A DNA stretch of 64,000 nucleotides. It comes from Sphingomonas sp. LT1P40. GTDB lineage: Bacteria; Pseudomonadota; Alphaproteobacteria; Sphingomonadales; Sphingomonadaceae. The position numbers and the translations under genes were made by a program. The DNA lies in the NCBI RefSeq assembly GCF_036663835.1, contig NZ_JAXOJT010000001.1, forward strand, positions 1,922,001-1,986,000, in the 5' to 3' direction. The first letter of the stretch is position 1; each line of letters begins with the position of its first letter. The notes beneath the pieces were generated by a model, which saw only the letters and a list, made by a program, of their open reading frames with translations, did not search any database and was not told the DNA's origin. This document shows, in pieces, positions 34,008 to 44,562 of this stretch.

Positions 34008-34958
34008 CTAGTCGTGCGCCGCCCGGTTCAACCGATCGTTGATCGCAATGCCGATGCCATCGTCGGGGACGGGCGCAACGGCGATGGCCGTGCGGTCGCT
34101 TGCGTCGGCACGGTGGAGCGCGTCGAACAGGCGGGTGGCGGCTTCGGTCAGGTCGCCCGATGCGGAGAGGGTGTCGTCGCCCGCTACTGCGCCGAAACCG
34201 ATCAGCCATTCGCCTTCGCGCGCTTCGGTGGCATCGAGCCGGAGCGGCTTCGATGGGGCATAGTGGCTGGCCAGCTGCCCCGGCGCTTCCACCCCCTCGC
34301 CCGCCACGCCCAGCCACCGCCCGATCTCCCGCTCGATCGCGTCCGCCGCAATCGGGCCGGGGCGCAGCAGTCGTGCACCGCCCCCGAGTGCGACAATGGT
34401 CGATTCGATGCCGCCGCTGGTGGGGCCGTCGTCGACGATCAGCGGGATGCGCCCACCCAGACTCGCCGCGACATGTGCCGCGCGCGTCGGACTGATCGAC
34501 CCGCTGGCATTGGCGGAGGGGGCGGCCAGCGGAACGCCCGTCGCCGCCAGCAACGCCTGCATCGCGCGATGTTGCGGCACGCGGATCGCCACAGTCGTCA
34601 GGCCCGCCGTCACCAGTCCGGCAAGCGTCGCATCGGGCCGGATCGGCAGCACCAACGTCAGCGGCCCCGGCCAGAAGCTATCCGCCAGCGCGCGCGCATC
34701 GCGGTCGAACATCGCGATCTTCTCCGCTGCCGCACGATCCGCGACGTGGACGATCAGCGGGTTGAACGATGGCCGGCCCTTCGCCGCGTAGATGCCTGCG
34801 ACGGCCGCCGCGTGCGTTGCGTCCGCCGCGAGGCCATAGACCGTCTCGGTCGGCACCGCGACGCATTCGCCCGCCGCGATCAGCGTGGTGGCCTCGGCAA
34901 TCGCGGCCTCGCCGTAAGGTAAGGTTCGCGTCTCGAAATGCGGGTTTGGTTCGCTCAT
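34008..34958 (-). CDS. tsaC: L-threonylcarbamoyladenylate synthase
   Basis: Sua5/YwlC-type enzyme that makes threonylcarbamoyl-AMP for the t6A37 modification of ANN-decoding tRNAs. The 316 residues comprise the YrdC domain (CVAVPTETVYGLAAD, AAKGRPSFNPLIVHV, FWPGPLTLVLP, RVPQHRAMQAL, APSANASGSISPT) and a C-terminal Sua5 domain of about 100 residues beginning near APGQLASHYAP, absent from short TsaC proteins; the name Sua5 is therefore equally apt. The ATG at 34958 gives MSEPNPHFETRTL. It diverges from the acyl-CoA dehydrogenase gene across about 47 bp. Confidence 0.93.
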   Translation of the reverse strand: MSEPNPHFETRTLPYGEAAIAEATTLIAAGECVAVPTETVYGLAADATHAAAVAGIYAAKGRPSFNPLIVHVADRAAAEKIAMFDRDARALADSFWPGPLTLVLPIRPDATLAGLVTAGLTTVAIRVPQHRAMQALLAATGVPLAAPSANASGSISPTRAAHVAASLGGRIPLIVDDGPTSGGIESTIVALGGGARLLRPGPIAADAIEREIGRWLGVAGEGVEAPGQLASHYAPSKPLRLDATEAREGEWLIGFGAVAGDDTLSASGDLTEAATRLFDALHRADASDRTAIAVAPVPDDGIGIAINDRLNRAAHD

Positions 34959-35005
34959 GCAACCGTGGCTATAGCGAGCGCAAAATCGCGGCAAGAGAGG
35001 ACGTC

Positions 35006-36712
35006 ATGAGCTTTACCCCCGCCATCGCCGAACAGCGCTTTGTCCTAGAGCATATCGCCGGGATTTCCGAGCTGTCCGAAGCCGCGACGCCCGATCTGGT
35101 CGATGCTGTGCTGGAGGGGGTCGGTGCGTTTGCGGCGGGCGAATGGGCGCCGCTCGACCGTATCGGCGATACGGTGGGTGCGAAGTGGACGGCGGACGGC
35201 GTGGTGATGCCGGAGGGCTATGCCGCCGCGTACAAAGCCTATGTCGAGGGTGGCTGGGGCACGATCGGGTCGCCGGAAGCGTTTGGCGGACAGGGGTTGC
35301 CGTTCACGCTGGCGACCGCGGTGCTGGAGATGCTGGGCACCGCGAACACCGGGTTTGCGCTCTGCCCGACGCTGAATGTCGGCGCGATCGAGTCGCTGAT
35401 GCATCATGGCACGCCGGAGCAACAGGCACTGTGGCTGCCAAAGCTGTCCACCGGCGAGTGGACCGGCACGATGAACCTGACCGAACCGCAAGCAGGCAGC
35501 GATGTCGGCGCGCTGAAATCGCGGGCCGAGCCGCGCGGCGACGGCACGTTCAGCATTACGGGCACGAAAATCTTCATCAGCTTCGGCGATCACGACATGG
35601 CGGACAATATCGTCCACCTCGTCCTCGCCCGCACGCCCGATGCGCCGCCGGGAACCAAGGGCATCTCGCTGTTCCTCGTCCCCAAATATCGGCTCGATGC
35701 CAGCGGCAAACCGGGTGCGTTCAACGATGTCCGCGTGGTGTCGATCGAGCACAAGATGGGCCTGCACGCATCGCCCACCTGCGTATTGTCGTTCGGCGAT
35801 AACGGCGATTGCATCGGCGAGCTGATCGGTGAGGAGCTGGGCGGCATCCGCGCCATGTTCACGATGATGAACAATGCGCGGCTGAACGTCGGGCTTCAGG
35901 GGGTGCAGGTCGCCGAGCGTGCGACTCAGCGTGCCGTCGCCTTTGCCCGCGACCGTATTCAGTCAGCGCGGGCCGGCAAGGGTCGCGAGCCGGTGGCGAT
36001 CATCGAGCATCCCGATGTCCGCCGCATGTTGCTGCGCATGAAGGCGCAGACGATGGCGGCGCGGGCTCTGGTGTATCTGGCGGCGTCGATGGTCGATCGG
36101 GCGAACGTGGGCGATGCGGCGGCGCGGGCACGGCTGGAACTGCTGACCCCGCTGGCCAAGGCGCATGGCACCGACATCGGCAACGAGGTCGCATCGCTGG
36201 GCGTGCAGGTGCATGGCGGCATGGGCTATATCGAGGAGACCGGCGCGGCCCAGCATTTCCGCGATGCGCGGATCACGCCGATTTACGAAGGCACCAACGG
36301 CATCCAGGCCGCCGATCTGGTCGGTCGCAAGCTGACCGGCGATGGCGGGGCGGCGTTGGCCGCGCTGATCGCCGATATGCGGGCCGATGCGGCGGACGCG
36401 GGCCTGGTCGCGCTGATCGACGCGTGCGAGGCGGTCGGACAGCATATGCTGGGTGCCGAAGTCGATGACCGGTTAGCGGGCAGCTATCCGTTTCTGACGA
36501 TGCTGTCGGTCGCGGTGTGCGGCTGGCTGATGGAGAAACAGGGGCGAATTGCGGCTGGCTGTGAGGGCGATCCCGCGTTTCTGGCGATGAAGGCGGCGGC
36601 GGCGCGATTCCATGTCGAGCAGATCGTGCCGGAGGCGGTGGGGCTCAAGGCGGCGGCGATGGCGAAGGCGGAAGTGCTTTACGCCGTGGATGCGGAGACG
36701 TTTGCAGCCTGA
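35006..36712 (+). CDS. acyl-CoA dehydrogenase, large (C-terminal-domain) type
   Basis: A 568-residue FAD enzyme that introduces the alpha,beta double bond in acyl-CoA for beta-oxidation. Blocks seen are MNLTEPQAGSDVGALKSRA (FAD/substrate), ITGTKIFISFGDHDM, KMGLHASPTCVLSFGD, MNNARLNVGLQGVQVAERA and QVHGGMGYIEETGAAQHFRDARITPIYEGTNGIQ, whose YEGTNGIQ carries the catalytic Glu. The extra C-terminal domain after about residue 450 marks the larger PA0506/DmdC-like branch. The ATG at 35006 follows AGAGAGGA. It is monocistronic by context, with convergent genes after it. Confidence 0.92.
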   Translation: MSFTPAIAEQRFVLEHIAGISELSEAATPDLVDAVLEGVGAFAAGEWAPLDRIGDTVGAKWTADGVVMPEGYAAAYKAYVEGGWGTIGSPEAFGGQGLPFTLATAVLEMLGTANTGFALCPTLNVGAIESLMHHGTPEQQALWLPKLSTGEWTGTMNLTEPQAGSDVGALKSRAEPRGDGTFSITGTKIFISFGDHDMADNIVHLVLARTPDAPPGTKGISLFLVPKYRLDASGKPGAFNDVRVVSIEHKMGLHASPTCVLSFGDNGDCIGELIGEELGGIRAMFTMMNNARLNVGLQGVQVAERATQRAVAFARDRIQSARAGKGREPVAIIEHPDVRRMLLRMKAQTMAARALVYLAASMVDRANVGDAAARARLELLTPLAKAHGTDIGNEVASLGVQVHGGMGYIEETGAAQHFRDARITPIYEGTNGIQAADLVGRKLTGDGGAALAALIADMRADAADAGLVALIDACEAVGQHMLGAEVDDRLAGSYPFLTMLSVAVCGWLMEKQGRIAAGCEGDPAFLAMKAAAARFHVEQIVPEAVGLKAAAMAKAEVLYAVDAETFAA

Positions 36713-36717
36713 AGCGA

Positions 36718-37446
36718 TCAGCCTTCGCGCTTGGTGCGAAGATGCTCGATGGTGGTTCGTTCAAACGCCAGCGGATCGGATCGCGCGGCTAGAATCGCGT
36801 CTGCATCGATCTCGAACGCAACGCATCCTTCGGCGAGCAGCGCCCCGCTGTCGCACGATCCGGCGAGCGTGGTCAGGTCGTGCAGCGCGGTGACCAGCGT
36901 CAGCCCGTCATCGACGCGAGCCCGCAATGCGCGCCGCAGATCATAGGCCGCCAGCGGATCGAGCCAGTTGAACGGTTCATCCAGAATGACAATGTCCGTT
37001 GGGCGGGCAAAGGCACAAGCGATTGCGATCCGTTGCCGCATCCCGGCCGAACAGGCTCCGATACGGGTTTCGATCAGCCGCTCGATCTCCAGCGCGGCGG
37101 CCAGCGAGCCGAGCGTTGCCAAAGCGGGTTCGAGCGCACCACCGGCAATCGAGAGAATTTCGCGCGCGGTCAGCGCGTCCGGTAGCATCGCCGGGTCGGG
37201 CGCAAACCCGATCGCGCGGGCGCGGGCGGCGCGATCCGCCGACATATCGACGCCGCCGATCCGGATTTGCCCGCCCTGCGCGGCCAGCCGACCCGCGACG
37301 GCGCGCAGCACACTGGTTTTGCCCGATCCGTTCGCGCCGATCAGCCCGAACCAGGTTTGCGCGGGGACCGCCAGCGTCACCTCGCACACGGCCAGTGTCT
37401 GACCGCGCATGACCCGCAGCGCCTCGACTGCCAGTGCCGGATTCAT
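36718..37446 (-). CDS. ABC transporter ATP-binding protein
   Basis: A 242-residue ATPase. Walker A is GANGSGKTS at about 38-46, the signature is CSAGMRQRIAIACAFA (a departure from LSGGQ), Walker B is IVILDEP and the switch His is in TALHDLT. The Q-loop is unusual because GFAPDPAMLPD replaces a plain Gln motif; such loops occur in YtrB/CcmA-like exporters. The ATG at 37446 overlaps the permease stop as ATGA. It is the last gene of a GntR-permease-ATPase operon, so the substrate is probably exported and controls the GntR protein. Confidence 0.9.
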   Translation of the reverse strand: MNPALAVEALRVMRGQTLAVCEVTLAVPAQTWFGLIGANGSGKTSVLRAVAGRLAAQGGQIRIGGVDMSADRAARARAIGFAPDPAMLPDALTAREILSIAGGALEPALATLGSLAAALEIERLIETRIGACSAGMRQRIAIACAFARPTDIVILDEPFNWLDPLAAYDLRRALRARVDDGLTLVTALHDLTTLAGSCDSGALLAEGCVAFEIDADAILAARSDPLAFERTTIEHLRTKREG

Positions 37447-38363
37447 GGCAGCATCCAGGTCACGGATCGCGCCCGACGGTAGAAGGTCACGCCGAGATAC
37501 CCGATCACCAGCGCTACCAATGGCGGCATCAGCATCCCCACCAACCCGGCACCGAAAATCGAGAAAGTGAGGATCGTGTCGGCGCTTCGCCGGGAGTGCA
37601 CGCGATACGCCCAGACCCGCAGCGCGACATAGCATCCGAACCCCAGACCGATCAGCGCTACGATCGCTGCCGCGCGTGGATCGAACAGCCCGGCGAGGAG
37701 GGCGACCGGCACCAGATAGGCCGCACCCGCCGCTAGATGCAGCAGCGCACTGTGTCCCGCGCCGTAGCCGGTGGCAGCGAGGAAGCGGACCACTTTATGG
37801 TCGACGCGCCCCAGCATCAGCAACGGTAACAAGGCTCCGGCGGCCAACGCGAACGGTGCCCAGCGTTCCCCAACCCAGCCGCTCACCCCCATCGCCGCGA
37901 GGATGACCAGCAAAATGCCGCCGCTGGCCGCAGACCAGCCGAACGGAAGCTGAGTTGCGACAATTGCTTTCAGCGGCGTTGTCCCACCGCCGCCGCCGCA
38001 CCGGAGAGACCAAGCGGGCGACGCGATGAAAGGCGTCACGATGCCGAGTGCGGTTCCGCCCCCGAAACCGGTAAGAAGGAAAGGCAGCACACCGGGCCGG
38101 ATGGCCAATCCCGCCACGGCCACAACCGCCAGACCCAACGTCGCGCCCAGGGCCAGAAACCGGCGTGCCGACACAGGCGTTAGAGCGTCCGCAGCCAGCA
38201 CGCCGTCCGCACGATGCCAGTCCAGTCGGCGGATCGCGGTGCGTCCCGTCAACCATCCGGCGAGCGCCCCGACCGCCCCGGAAATTCTTTCATCGTCAAG
38301 CAGCGCCTGCGGCCCGCGCGCGTGCATCAATCCGATCGCCAGCGCACAGATTGCCGCCAGCAT
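37443..38363 (-). CDS. ABC transporter permease-like membrane protein
   Basis: At least 306 residues with about eight hydrophobic helices (FLALGATLGLAVVAVAGLAI, LLVILAAMGVSGWVG, FALAAGALLPLLMLG, LVGMLMPPLVALVIGYLGV) and no recognisable catalytic motif. Its place between a YtrA-type GntR gene and an ATPase gene defines its role. The first ATG is at 38363, but the frame stays open upstream and encodes PLIRHDRLVLRRAIAEAFPE, a plausible cytoplasmic N-tail. A CTG at 38441 preceded by GGGAG is a candidate start. The boundaries at the 5' end are therefore uncertain. Confidence 0.75.
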   Translation of the reverse strand: MLAAICALAIGLMHARGPQALLDDERISGAVGALAGWLTGRTAIRRLDWHRADGVLAADALTPVSARRFLALGATLGLAVVAVAGLAIRPGVLPFLLTGFGGGTALGIVTPFIASPAWSLRCGGGGGTTPLKAIVATQLPFGWSAASGGILLVILAAMGVSGWVGERWAPFALAAGALLPLLMLGRVDHKVVRFLAATGYGAGHSALLHLAAGAAYLVPVALLAGLFDPRAAAIVALIGLGFGCYVALRVWAYRVHSRRSADTILTFSIFGAGLVGMLMPPLVALVIGYLGVTFYRRARSVTWMLP

Positions 38364-38460
38364 CAGCCAGTCGCGCCATTCGGGAAACGCTTCCGCGATC
38401 GCACGGCGCAGGACGAGTCGGTCGTGTCGGATCAGCGGCAGCGCACTGCTCCCGCGCGGT

Positions 38461-38817
38461 TCACGCGATCTCGCGGTCCAGCAGCTCGCTCGCGTTCAGC
38501 CCCAGCAGCGCAATATGCTCCCGCACCTTCGGCCAATAGCCGTTCAGGAAGCGGTCGCGCTCGGCCAGCTTCAGCCGTTCGACCGCGCCGGACAGCACGA
38601 ACATGCCGACCCCGCGCCGCACCTCGACATAGCCGTCGTCCTGGAAACTCTGATACGCCTTCGCCACCGTCAACGGGTTCGCGCCATGTTCGGCGGCAAG
38701 CGCGCGCACCGATGGCAATTGGTCCCCGGCGCGATACTCCCCGCGCAGGATCGCGGTCGCAATAATCGCGCGCAGCTTCAGGTAAACGGGCGAGTCTTCA
38801 TGTTCCAGCGCTGTCAT
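38461..38817 (-). CDS. GntR family regulator, YtrA subfamily
   Basis: A 118-residue repressor with the GntR winged helix (SPVYLKLRAIIATAILRGEYRAGDQLPSVRALAAEHGANPLTVAKAYQSFQDDGYVEVRRGVGMFV) and only about 40 residues of C-terminal dimerisation helices. This short layout is that of YtrA-type regulators, which sit in front of ABC operons and repress them. It is the first gene of the operon here. No ligand-binding domain is present, so release from DNA must depend on a small or unknown effector. Confidence 0.92.
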   Translation of the reverse strand: MTALEHEDSPVYLKLRAIIATAILRGEYRAGDQLPSVRALAAEHGANPLTVAKAYQSFQDDGYVEVRRGVGMFVLSGAVERLKLAERDRFLNGYWPKVREHIALLGLNASELLDREIA

Positions 38818-38869
38818 GGTGCCTTAATACAGCAAGGGCGCGGCAAGTTCCACCATTTTGATGGTTTCG

Positions 38870-39469
38870 TCAGATACCAACCGACTCCGGTTCGCGCCAG
38901 ATCGAGACGACGGCGTTCATGTCGGGCCGGGGGCGTTCTTCCAATGGCTTAGCGGGTGTGCCGATGAAGATGAATCCCGCGATCCGCTCCGGCGCAGCGC
39001 CGAACAGGTCGCGCACGCGGTCGCTGAATGCCGCCCAGCCGGTCAGCCAGCACGCCGCATAGCCGCTGGCGTGAACGGCATGCTCCAGGTTCATCGTCGC
39101 CGCGCCGACCGACAATTCCTGTTCCCACAAGGGGATCGAGCTGGCGGTCTTTGGCGAGAACAGCACGACCACCAGACAAGGGGCCTGACGCGCAAAGCCG
39201 TCCATCGCCTCGATCTCCAGCCGACCGGCCCCGGGCCGGTCGGCGCGATACGCCGCGACCAGTTCCGCCGCCAGTGCGTCGCGGGCGCCGTCCGGCACCA
39301 CCACGAACCGCCACGGGGCCAGCTTGCCGTGATCGGGCGTGCGCGCCGCAATCTCCAATATGCGCGCGAGTTCGGCAGCGTCAGGGCCGGGCGCGATCAT
39401 GTCGCGTGCCTTGCCCGAGCGACGGGTGGCAAGCAGCGAGAGCGGGGTTGAGCGATCGTTGAAGGTCAT
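38870..39469 (-). CDS. nitroreductase family protein
   Basis: A 199-residue FMN-dependent oxidoreductase. RRSGKARDM gives the phosphate-binding Arg residues near the N-terminus; ARTPDHGKLAPWRFVVV is close to the YdjA branch, which has a small active site. LWEQELSVGAATMNLEHAVHASGYAACWLTGW and AGFIFIGTPAKPLEERPRP are further family blocks. It probably uses NAD(P)H to reduce quinones or nitro compounds, substrate unknown. The ATG at 39469 is chosen over a frame to 39505. A perfect 19-bp palindrome lies 44 bp upstream of its start. Confidence 0.88.
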   Translation of the reverse strand: MTFNDRSTPLSLLATRRSGKARDMIAPGPDAAELARILEIAARTPDHGKLAPWRFVVVPDGARDALAAELVAAYRADRPGAGRLEIEAMDGFARQAPCLVVVLFSPKTASSIPLWEQELSVGAATMNLEHAVHASGYAACWLTGWAAFSDRVRDLFGAAPERIAGFIFIGTPAKPLEERPRPDMNAVVSIWREPESVGI

Positions 39470-39512
39470 GGCCAGCGCCGATAGCGCGGCCCCGCCGCCA
39501 CGCAAAGGTCCA

Positions 39513-39531
39513 ATTGCGAACCGTTCGCAAT
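39513..39531. promoter_or_regulatory. perfect 19-bp palindrome between divergent nitroreductase and POT genes
   Basis: ATTGCGAAC (39513-39521), one spacer base, GTTCGCAAT (39523-39531). It lies in the 185-bp divergent gap, nearer the nitroreductase start. Length and symmetry fit an operator for a small dimeric repressor (TetR, MarR or ArsR size). There is no adjacent U tract, so it is not a terminator. Confidence 0.6.
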
Positions 39532-39654
39532 GGTCCAGTCGAACCGATCACGGTTTCGCTTGTAACAATCATGCTTCACATGGGCGTTTTCGACGCTAGT
39601 CTCCCCGCCATCCGGCCATAGAGCCAATGAAATCAGTCAGGGAGCTTCGTGCCA

Positions 39655-41235
39655 ATGGCACTTTCACCAGCAGCCGCACCGGGCGGCGAGCGAACATTTC
39701 TGGGCCACCCCGTTGGCCTGTTCATCCTGTTCTTCGCCGAAATGTGGGAGCGCTTCTCCTATTACGGCATGCGCGCGCTGCTCATTTTCTACCTGACGCA
39801 GCATTGGCTGTTCTCGGACGAGAAATCGGGCGTCATCTATGGTGCCTATACCGCGCTGGTTTACATCACGCCGGTGCTGGGCGGTTATCTGGCGGATCGC
39901 TATCTGGGCCAGCGCAAGGCGGTGACCTATGGCGCGGTTCTGCTGACGTTCGGCCATTTCCTGATGGGGTTTGAGGGAAGCGGCGGACAGGACCCGGCGT
40001 CGCTCAGCCTCTTCTGGCTGGCCTTGTCGTTCATCATTGTCGGATCGGGCTTCCTGAAGGCCAACATTTCGGTGATCGTCGGCCAGCTGTATCCGCGCAC
40101 CGATGTGCGGCGCGATGGCGCGTACACGATCTTTTACATGGGCATTAACTTGGGCGCTGCGCTTGGCTCGTTGCTGTGCGGTTATCTGGGTCAGACCTAT
40201 GGCTGGAATTACGGTTTCGGCGCGGCGGGCGTGGGCATGTTGCTCGGCCTGATCGTGTTCGTCATCGGCAAGCCGTTGCTGATGGGTCAGGGCGAAGCGC
40301 CCGACGCGGCACGGCTCAAGACGTCGGTGATGGGCATCAAGTTCGAGTGGCTGCTGTATCTGGTCGGCATCGCCGCCGTCATCGGCATCTGGCAGTTGAT
40401 CCAGTATCAGGCGGTGATCGGCTATCTGCTGATGGTCGCCGGCGCGATTCTGGTCGGTTACGTGCTGCTGACCGCTGTAACCAAGTTGGAAAAGCATGAT
40501 CGCGACCGCATCTTTGCGGCGATGTTCCTGATCCTGGGTTCGATCATGTTCTGGGCATTGTTCGAGCAGGCGGGTTCGTCGCTCAACCTGTTCACCGATC
40601 GCTATGTTGATCGTTCGGGCGTCCCGGCATCGATGTTCCAGTCGATCAACGCGATCTATATCGTGCTGCTCGCCCCGCTGTTCGCGTTGCTGTGGACCAA
40701 GCTGGGTCGCGCGGGCCTCGAGCCATCGACCCCGGCCAAATTCGGGCTGGCGATGTTGCAGCTGGGTCTGGGCTTCCTCGTCCTCGTCTGGGGATCGCAG
40801 GCGGCGGGGATGGAAAACCTCACCCCGGTGCTGTTCATTTTCCTGATCTATCTGCTGCACACCACCGGTGAGCTGTGCCTGTCGCCGGTCGGCCTCAGCG
40901 CGATGAACCGGCTTGCCCCCGCACATATGGCCAGCCTTATCATGGGCACGTGGTTCTTCGCATCGGCCACCGGCAATTTCGCCGCGGGCCTGATCGCGGC
41001 GGCGACGGGTTCGGAAGCGGCATCGGGCGATGGCGCGAACAAGGCGGTCGTGCTGGACGTGTACTGGACCGTCGGTCTGGTGGCGATCGGCTTTGGTGTG
41101 GCGGTGCTGGTCATTTCGCCGCTGATCAAGAAGCTGATGCATCTCGACACGCTGAAGGACAATGAGCTGGCGGGTGAAGCCCAGCTCGCCGAGCCGCAGG
41201 CGGCGGGCGTCAATACGACCGGGGAAACCCGCTGA
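39655..41235 (+). CDS. POT family proton-dependent oligopeptide transporter
   Basis: A 526-residue MFS-fold transporter with 12-14 helices that should import di- and tripeptides with protons. The POT signature is clear: FILFFAEMWERFSYYGMRALLIFYL contains ExxER-type residues, and GGYLADRYLGQRKAV, FYMGINLGAALGSLLCGYLGQ and FWALFEQAGSSLNLF are the second and third blocks. Start ATG 39655 or GTG 39649; AGGGAG at 39639-39644 lies 10 or 4 bases ahead. It is followed after 21 bp by the NnrU-like gene. Confidence 0.93.
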   Translation: MALSPAAAPGGERTFLGHPVGLFILFFAEMWERFSYYGMRALLIFYLTQHWLFSDEKSGVIYGAYTALVYITPVLGGYLADRYLGQRKAVTYGAVLLTFGHFLMGFEGSGGQDPASLSLFWLALSFIIVGSGFLKANISVIVGQLYPRTDVRRDGAYTIFYMGINLGAALGSLLCGYLGQTYGWNYGFGAAGVGMLLGLIVFVIGKPLLMGQGEAPDAARLKTSVMGIKFEWLLYLVGIAAVIGIWQLIQYQAVIGYLLMVAGAILVGYVLLTAVTKLEKHDRDRIFAAMFLILGSIMFWALFEQAGSSLNLFTDRYVDRSGVPASMFQSINAIYIVLLAPLFALLWTKLGRAGLEPSTPAKFGLAMLQLGLGFLVLVWGSQAAGMENLTPVLFIFLIYLLHTTGELCLSPVGLSAMNRLAPAHMASLIMGTWFFASATGNFAAGLIAAATGSEAASGDGANKAVVLDVYWTVGLVAIGFGVAVLVISPLIKKLMHLDTLKDNELAGEAQLAEPQAAGVNTTGETR

Positions 41236-41256
41236 TCTGAAAACGGAGGACGGGAA

Positions 41257-41949
41257 ATGGGTGAGTTGATCGCGGCGTGCGTCGCCTTTGTCGGCACCCA
41301 TTTCCTGCTCTCGCATCCGTTCAGAAAGCCGCTTGCCGACCGGATTGGCGAGCGGCTTTTTCTTGGCGTCTATTCGCTGGTTGCCTTTGCCACGCTGGGC
41401 TGGATGGTGTGGGCGTATCGCGCGGTGCCCGATGCCGCACAGCTGTGGATTGTCGGCGACGGCCTGCGGGCGCTGGCCACGGCCATCACCCTGATTGCCT
41501 CGATCCTGCTGATCGGATCGTTGCGCGGCAATCCCGCCATGCCCGATCCGACTGGCGCGCCAAAGACAGTTCCTGCCCCACGCGGCGTGTTCGCAATCAC
41601 CCGTCACCCGATGATGTGGGGCTTCGCATTATGGGCCGTGGCGCATGTGGCGGTCTTCCCCCAGCCCGCACAGATCGTGCTGGCCGCGACGATCGGCCTC
41701 CTCGCGCTGGGCGGCGCAGCGTTGCAGGACGCCAAGAAGCGCAAGCTCCAGCCCGATTTCTGGCCGCGTTGGCAGCGCGTGACGAGCTATTGGCCGCTCG
41801 CCGCCGTCGCGCGCGGCGATGCGCAGGGCGCGGCGGCGTGGCCCGGCACCTTCGCGACGGTGGGCGGCACGATCCTGTGGCTGGCGGCCAGTTGGGCGCA
41901 TATCCCGCTGACCGGATGGGACGCGGGCGTGTGGCGGTGGTTAGGCTAA
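41257..41949 (+). CDS. NnrU family membrane protein
   Basis: A 230-residue protein with about six membrane helices. [34 protein letters not shown] and [19 protein letters not shown] match NnrU, a family first named near nitrite/NO reductase genes and related to isoprenylcysteine methyltransferase-like and MAPEG-like membrane proteins. The function is unknown; no denitrification gene is in the window. The ATG at 41257 follows ACGGAGGACGGGAA. Its stop overlaps the macrodomain gene stop by nine bases on the opposite strand. Confidence 0.87.
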   Translation: MGELIAACVAFVGTHFLLSHPFRKPLADRIGERLFLGVYSLVAFATLGWMVWAYRAVPDAAQLWIVGDGLRALATAITLIASILLIGSLRGNPAMPDPTGAPKTVPAPRGVFAITRHPMMWGFALWAVAHVAVFPQPAQIVLAATIGLLALGGAALQDAKKRKLQPDFWPRWQRVTSYWPLAAVARGDAQGAAAWPGTFATVGGTILWLAASWAHIPLTGWDAGVWRWLG

Positions 41950-42443
41950 AGATTCGCGATAGGCGCGGCTGATATCGGCACCAAACGCGACGAGCGAAAT
42001 CTCAAGGTCCATGCCGCTATCCAACGCCGTCCTACATTCGCGAACGGCAATCGCCGCGGCCTCACCGACCGGATAACCATAGACCCCGCAGCTGATCGCA
42101 GGAAATGCGATGCTCCGGACGCTATTCGCCCGCGCGATCTCGAAGCAGCGACGGTAGCAGCTTGCCAGCAACGCAGACTCGCCCTTGTCCCCGCCCTGCC
42201 ACACCGGCCCGACTGTGTGGATGATAAAGCGCGCAGGCAGCCGATATCCGCCTGTCAACTTCGCGTCGCCGGTCTTGCATCCGCCCAGCGAACGCAGCTT
42301 GCGGCATTCGTCCAATAGCTCCGGTCCGGCTGCTCGATGAATCGCGCCATCGACACCGCCCCCACCAAGCAGCGACGAATTCGCCGCATTAACGATCGCA
42401 TCTACCTTCAACCGGGTGATGTCCCCTTCGACGACTTGAAGCA

Positions 42444-42444
<1 letters not shown>
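41941..42444 (-). CDS. macrodomain protein, O-acetyl-ADP-ribose deacetylase type
   Basis: A 167-residue single macrodomain of the YmdB/MacroD type. [37 protein letters not shown] and [10 protein letters not shown] are the ADP-ribose-binding blocks, and [12 protein letters not shown] is the diphosphate loop. Such enzymes cleave O-acetyl-ADP-ribose to ADP-ribose and acetate and can remove mono-ADP-ribose from acidic residues. The ATG at 42444 overlaps the TAA of acs (TAATG), so it is translated with acetyl-CoA synthetase. This is a meaningful pairing because sirtuin activation of Acs makes O-acetyl-ADP-ribose. Confidence 0.92.
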
Positions 42445-44381
<1,937 letters not shown>

Positions 44382-44562
44382 CGGCTCTCCTCTCGCCGCG
44401 ACCTTTACCGGGGCAATCGCGCGGCGCAAGCAAGCGCTGGTTCGTGACCGTAAACCCGCCGTGCAACCTTATCGTTTCGCAGGCATTCCACACGCAGCGC
44501 TTACAATTTGCGACAATATTCTGGTGGACGCAGCGCCCTTCGCGAACCATTTCGGAGCCATG

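Noticed and set aside
39664..41607. 647-residue open frame on the minus strand opposite the POT transporter
   Set aside because: Gln/Arg/His-rich antisense frame spanning two real plus-strand genes.
44432..44502. aagcgctg and cagcgctt as an inverted repeat between acs and the NodT gene
   Set aside because: Eight-base arms 55 bases apart are expected by chance in this composition.
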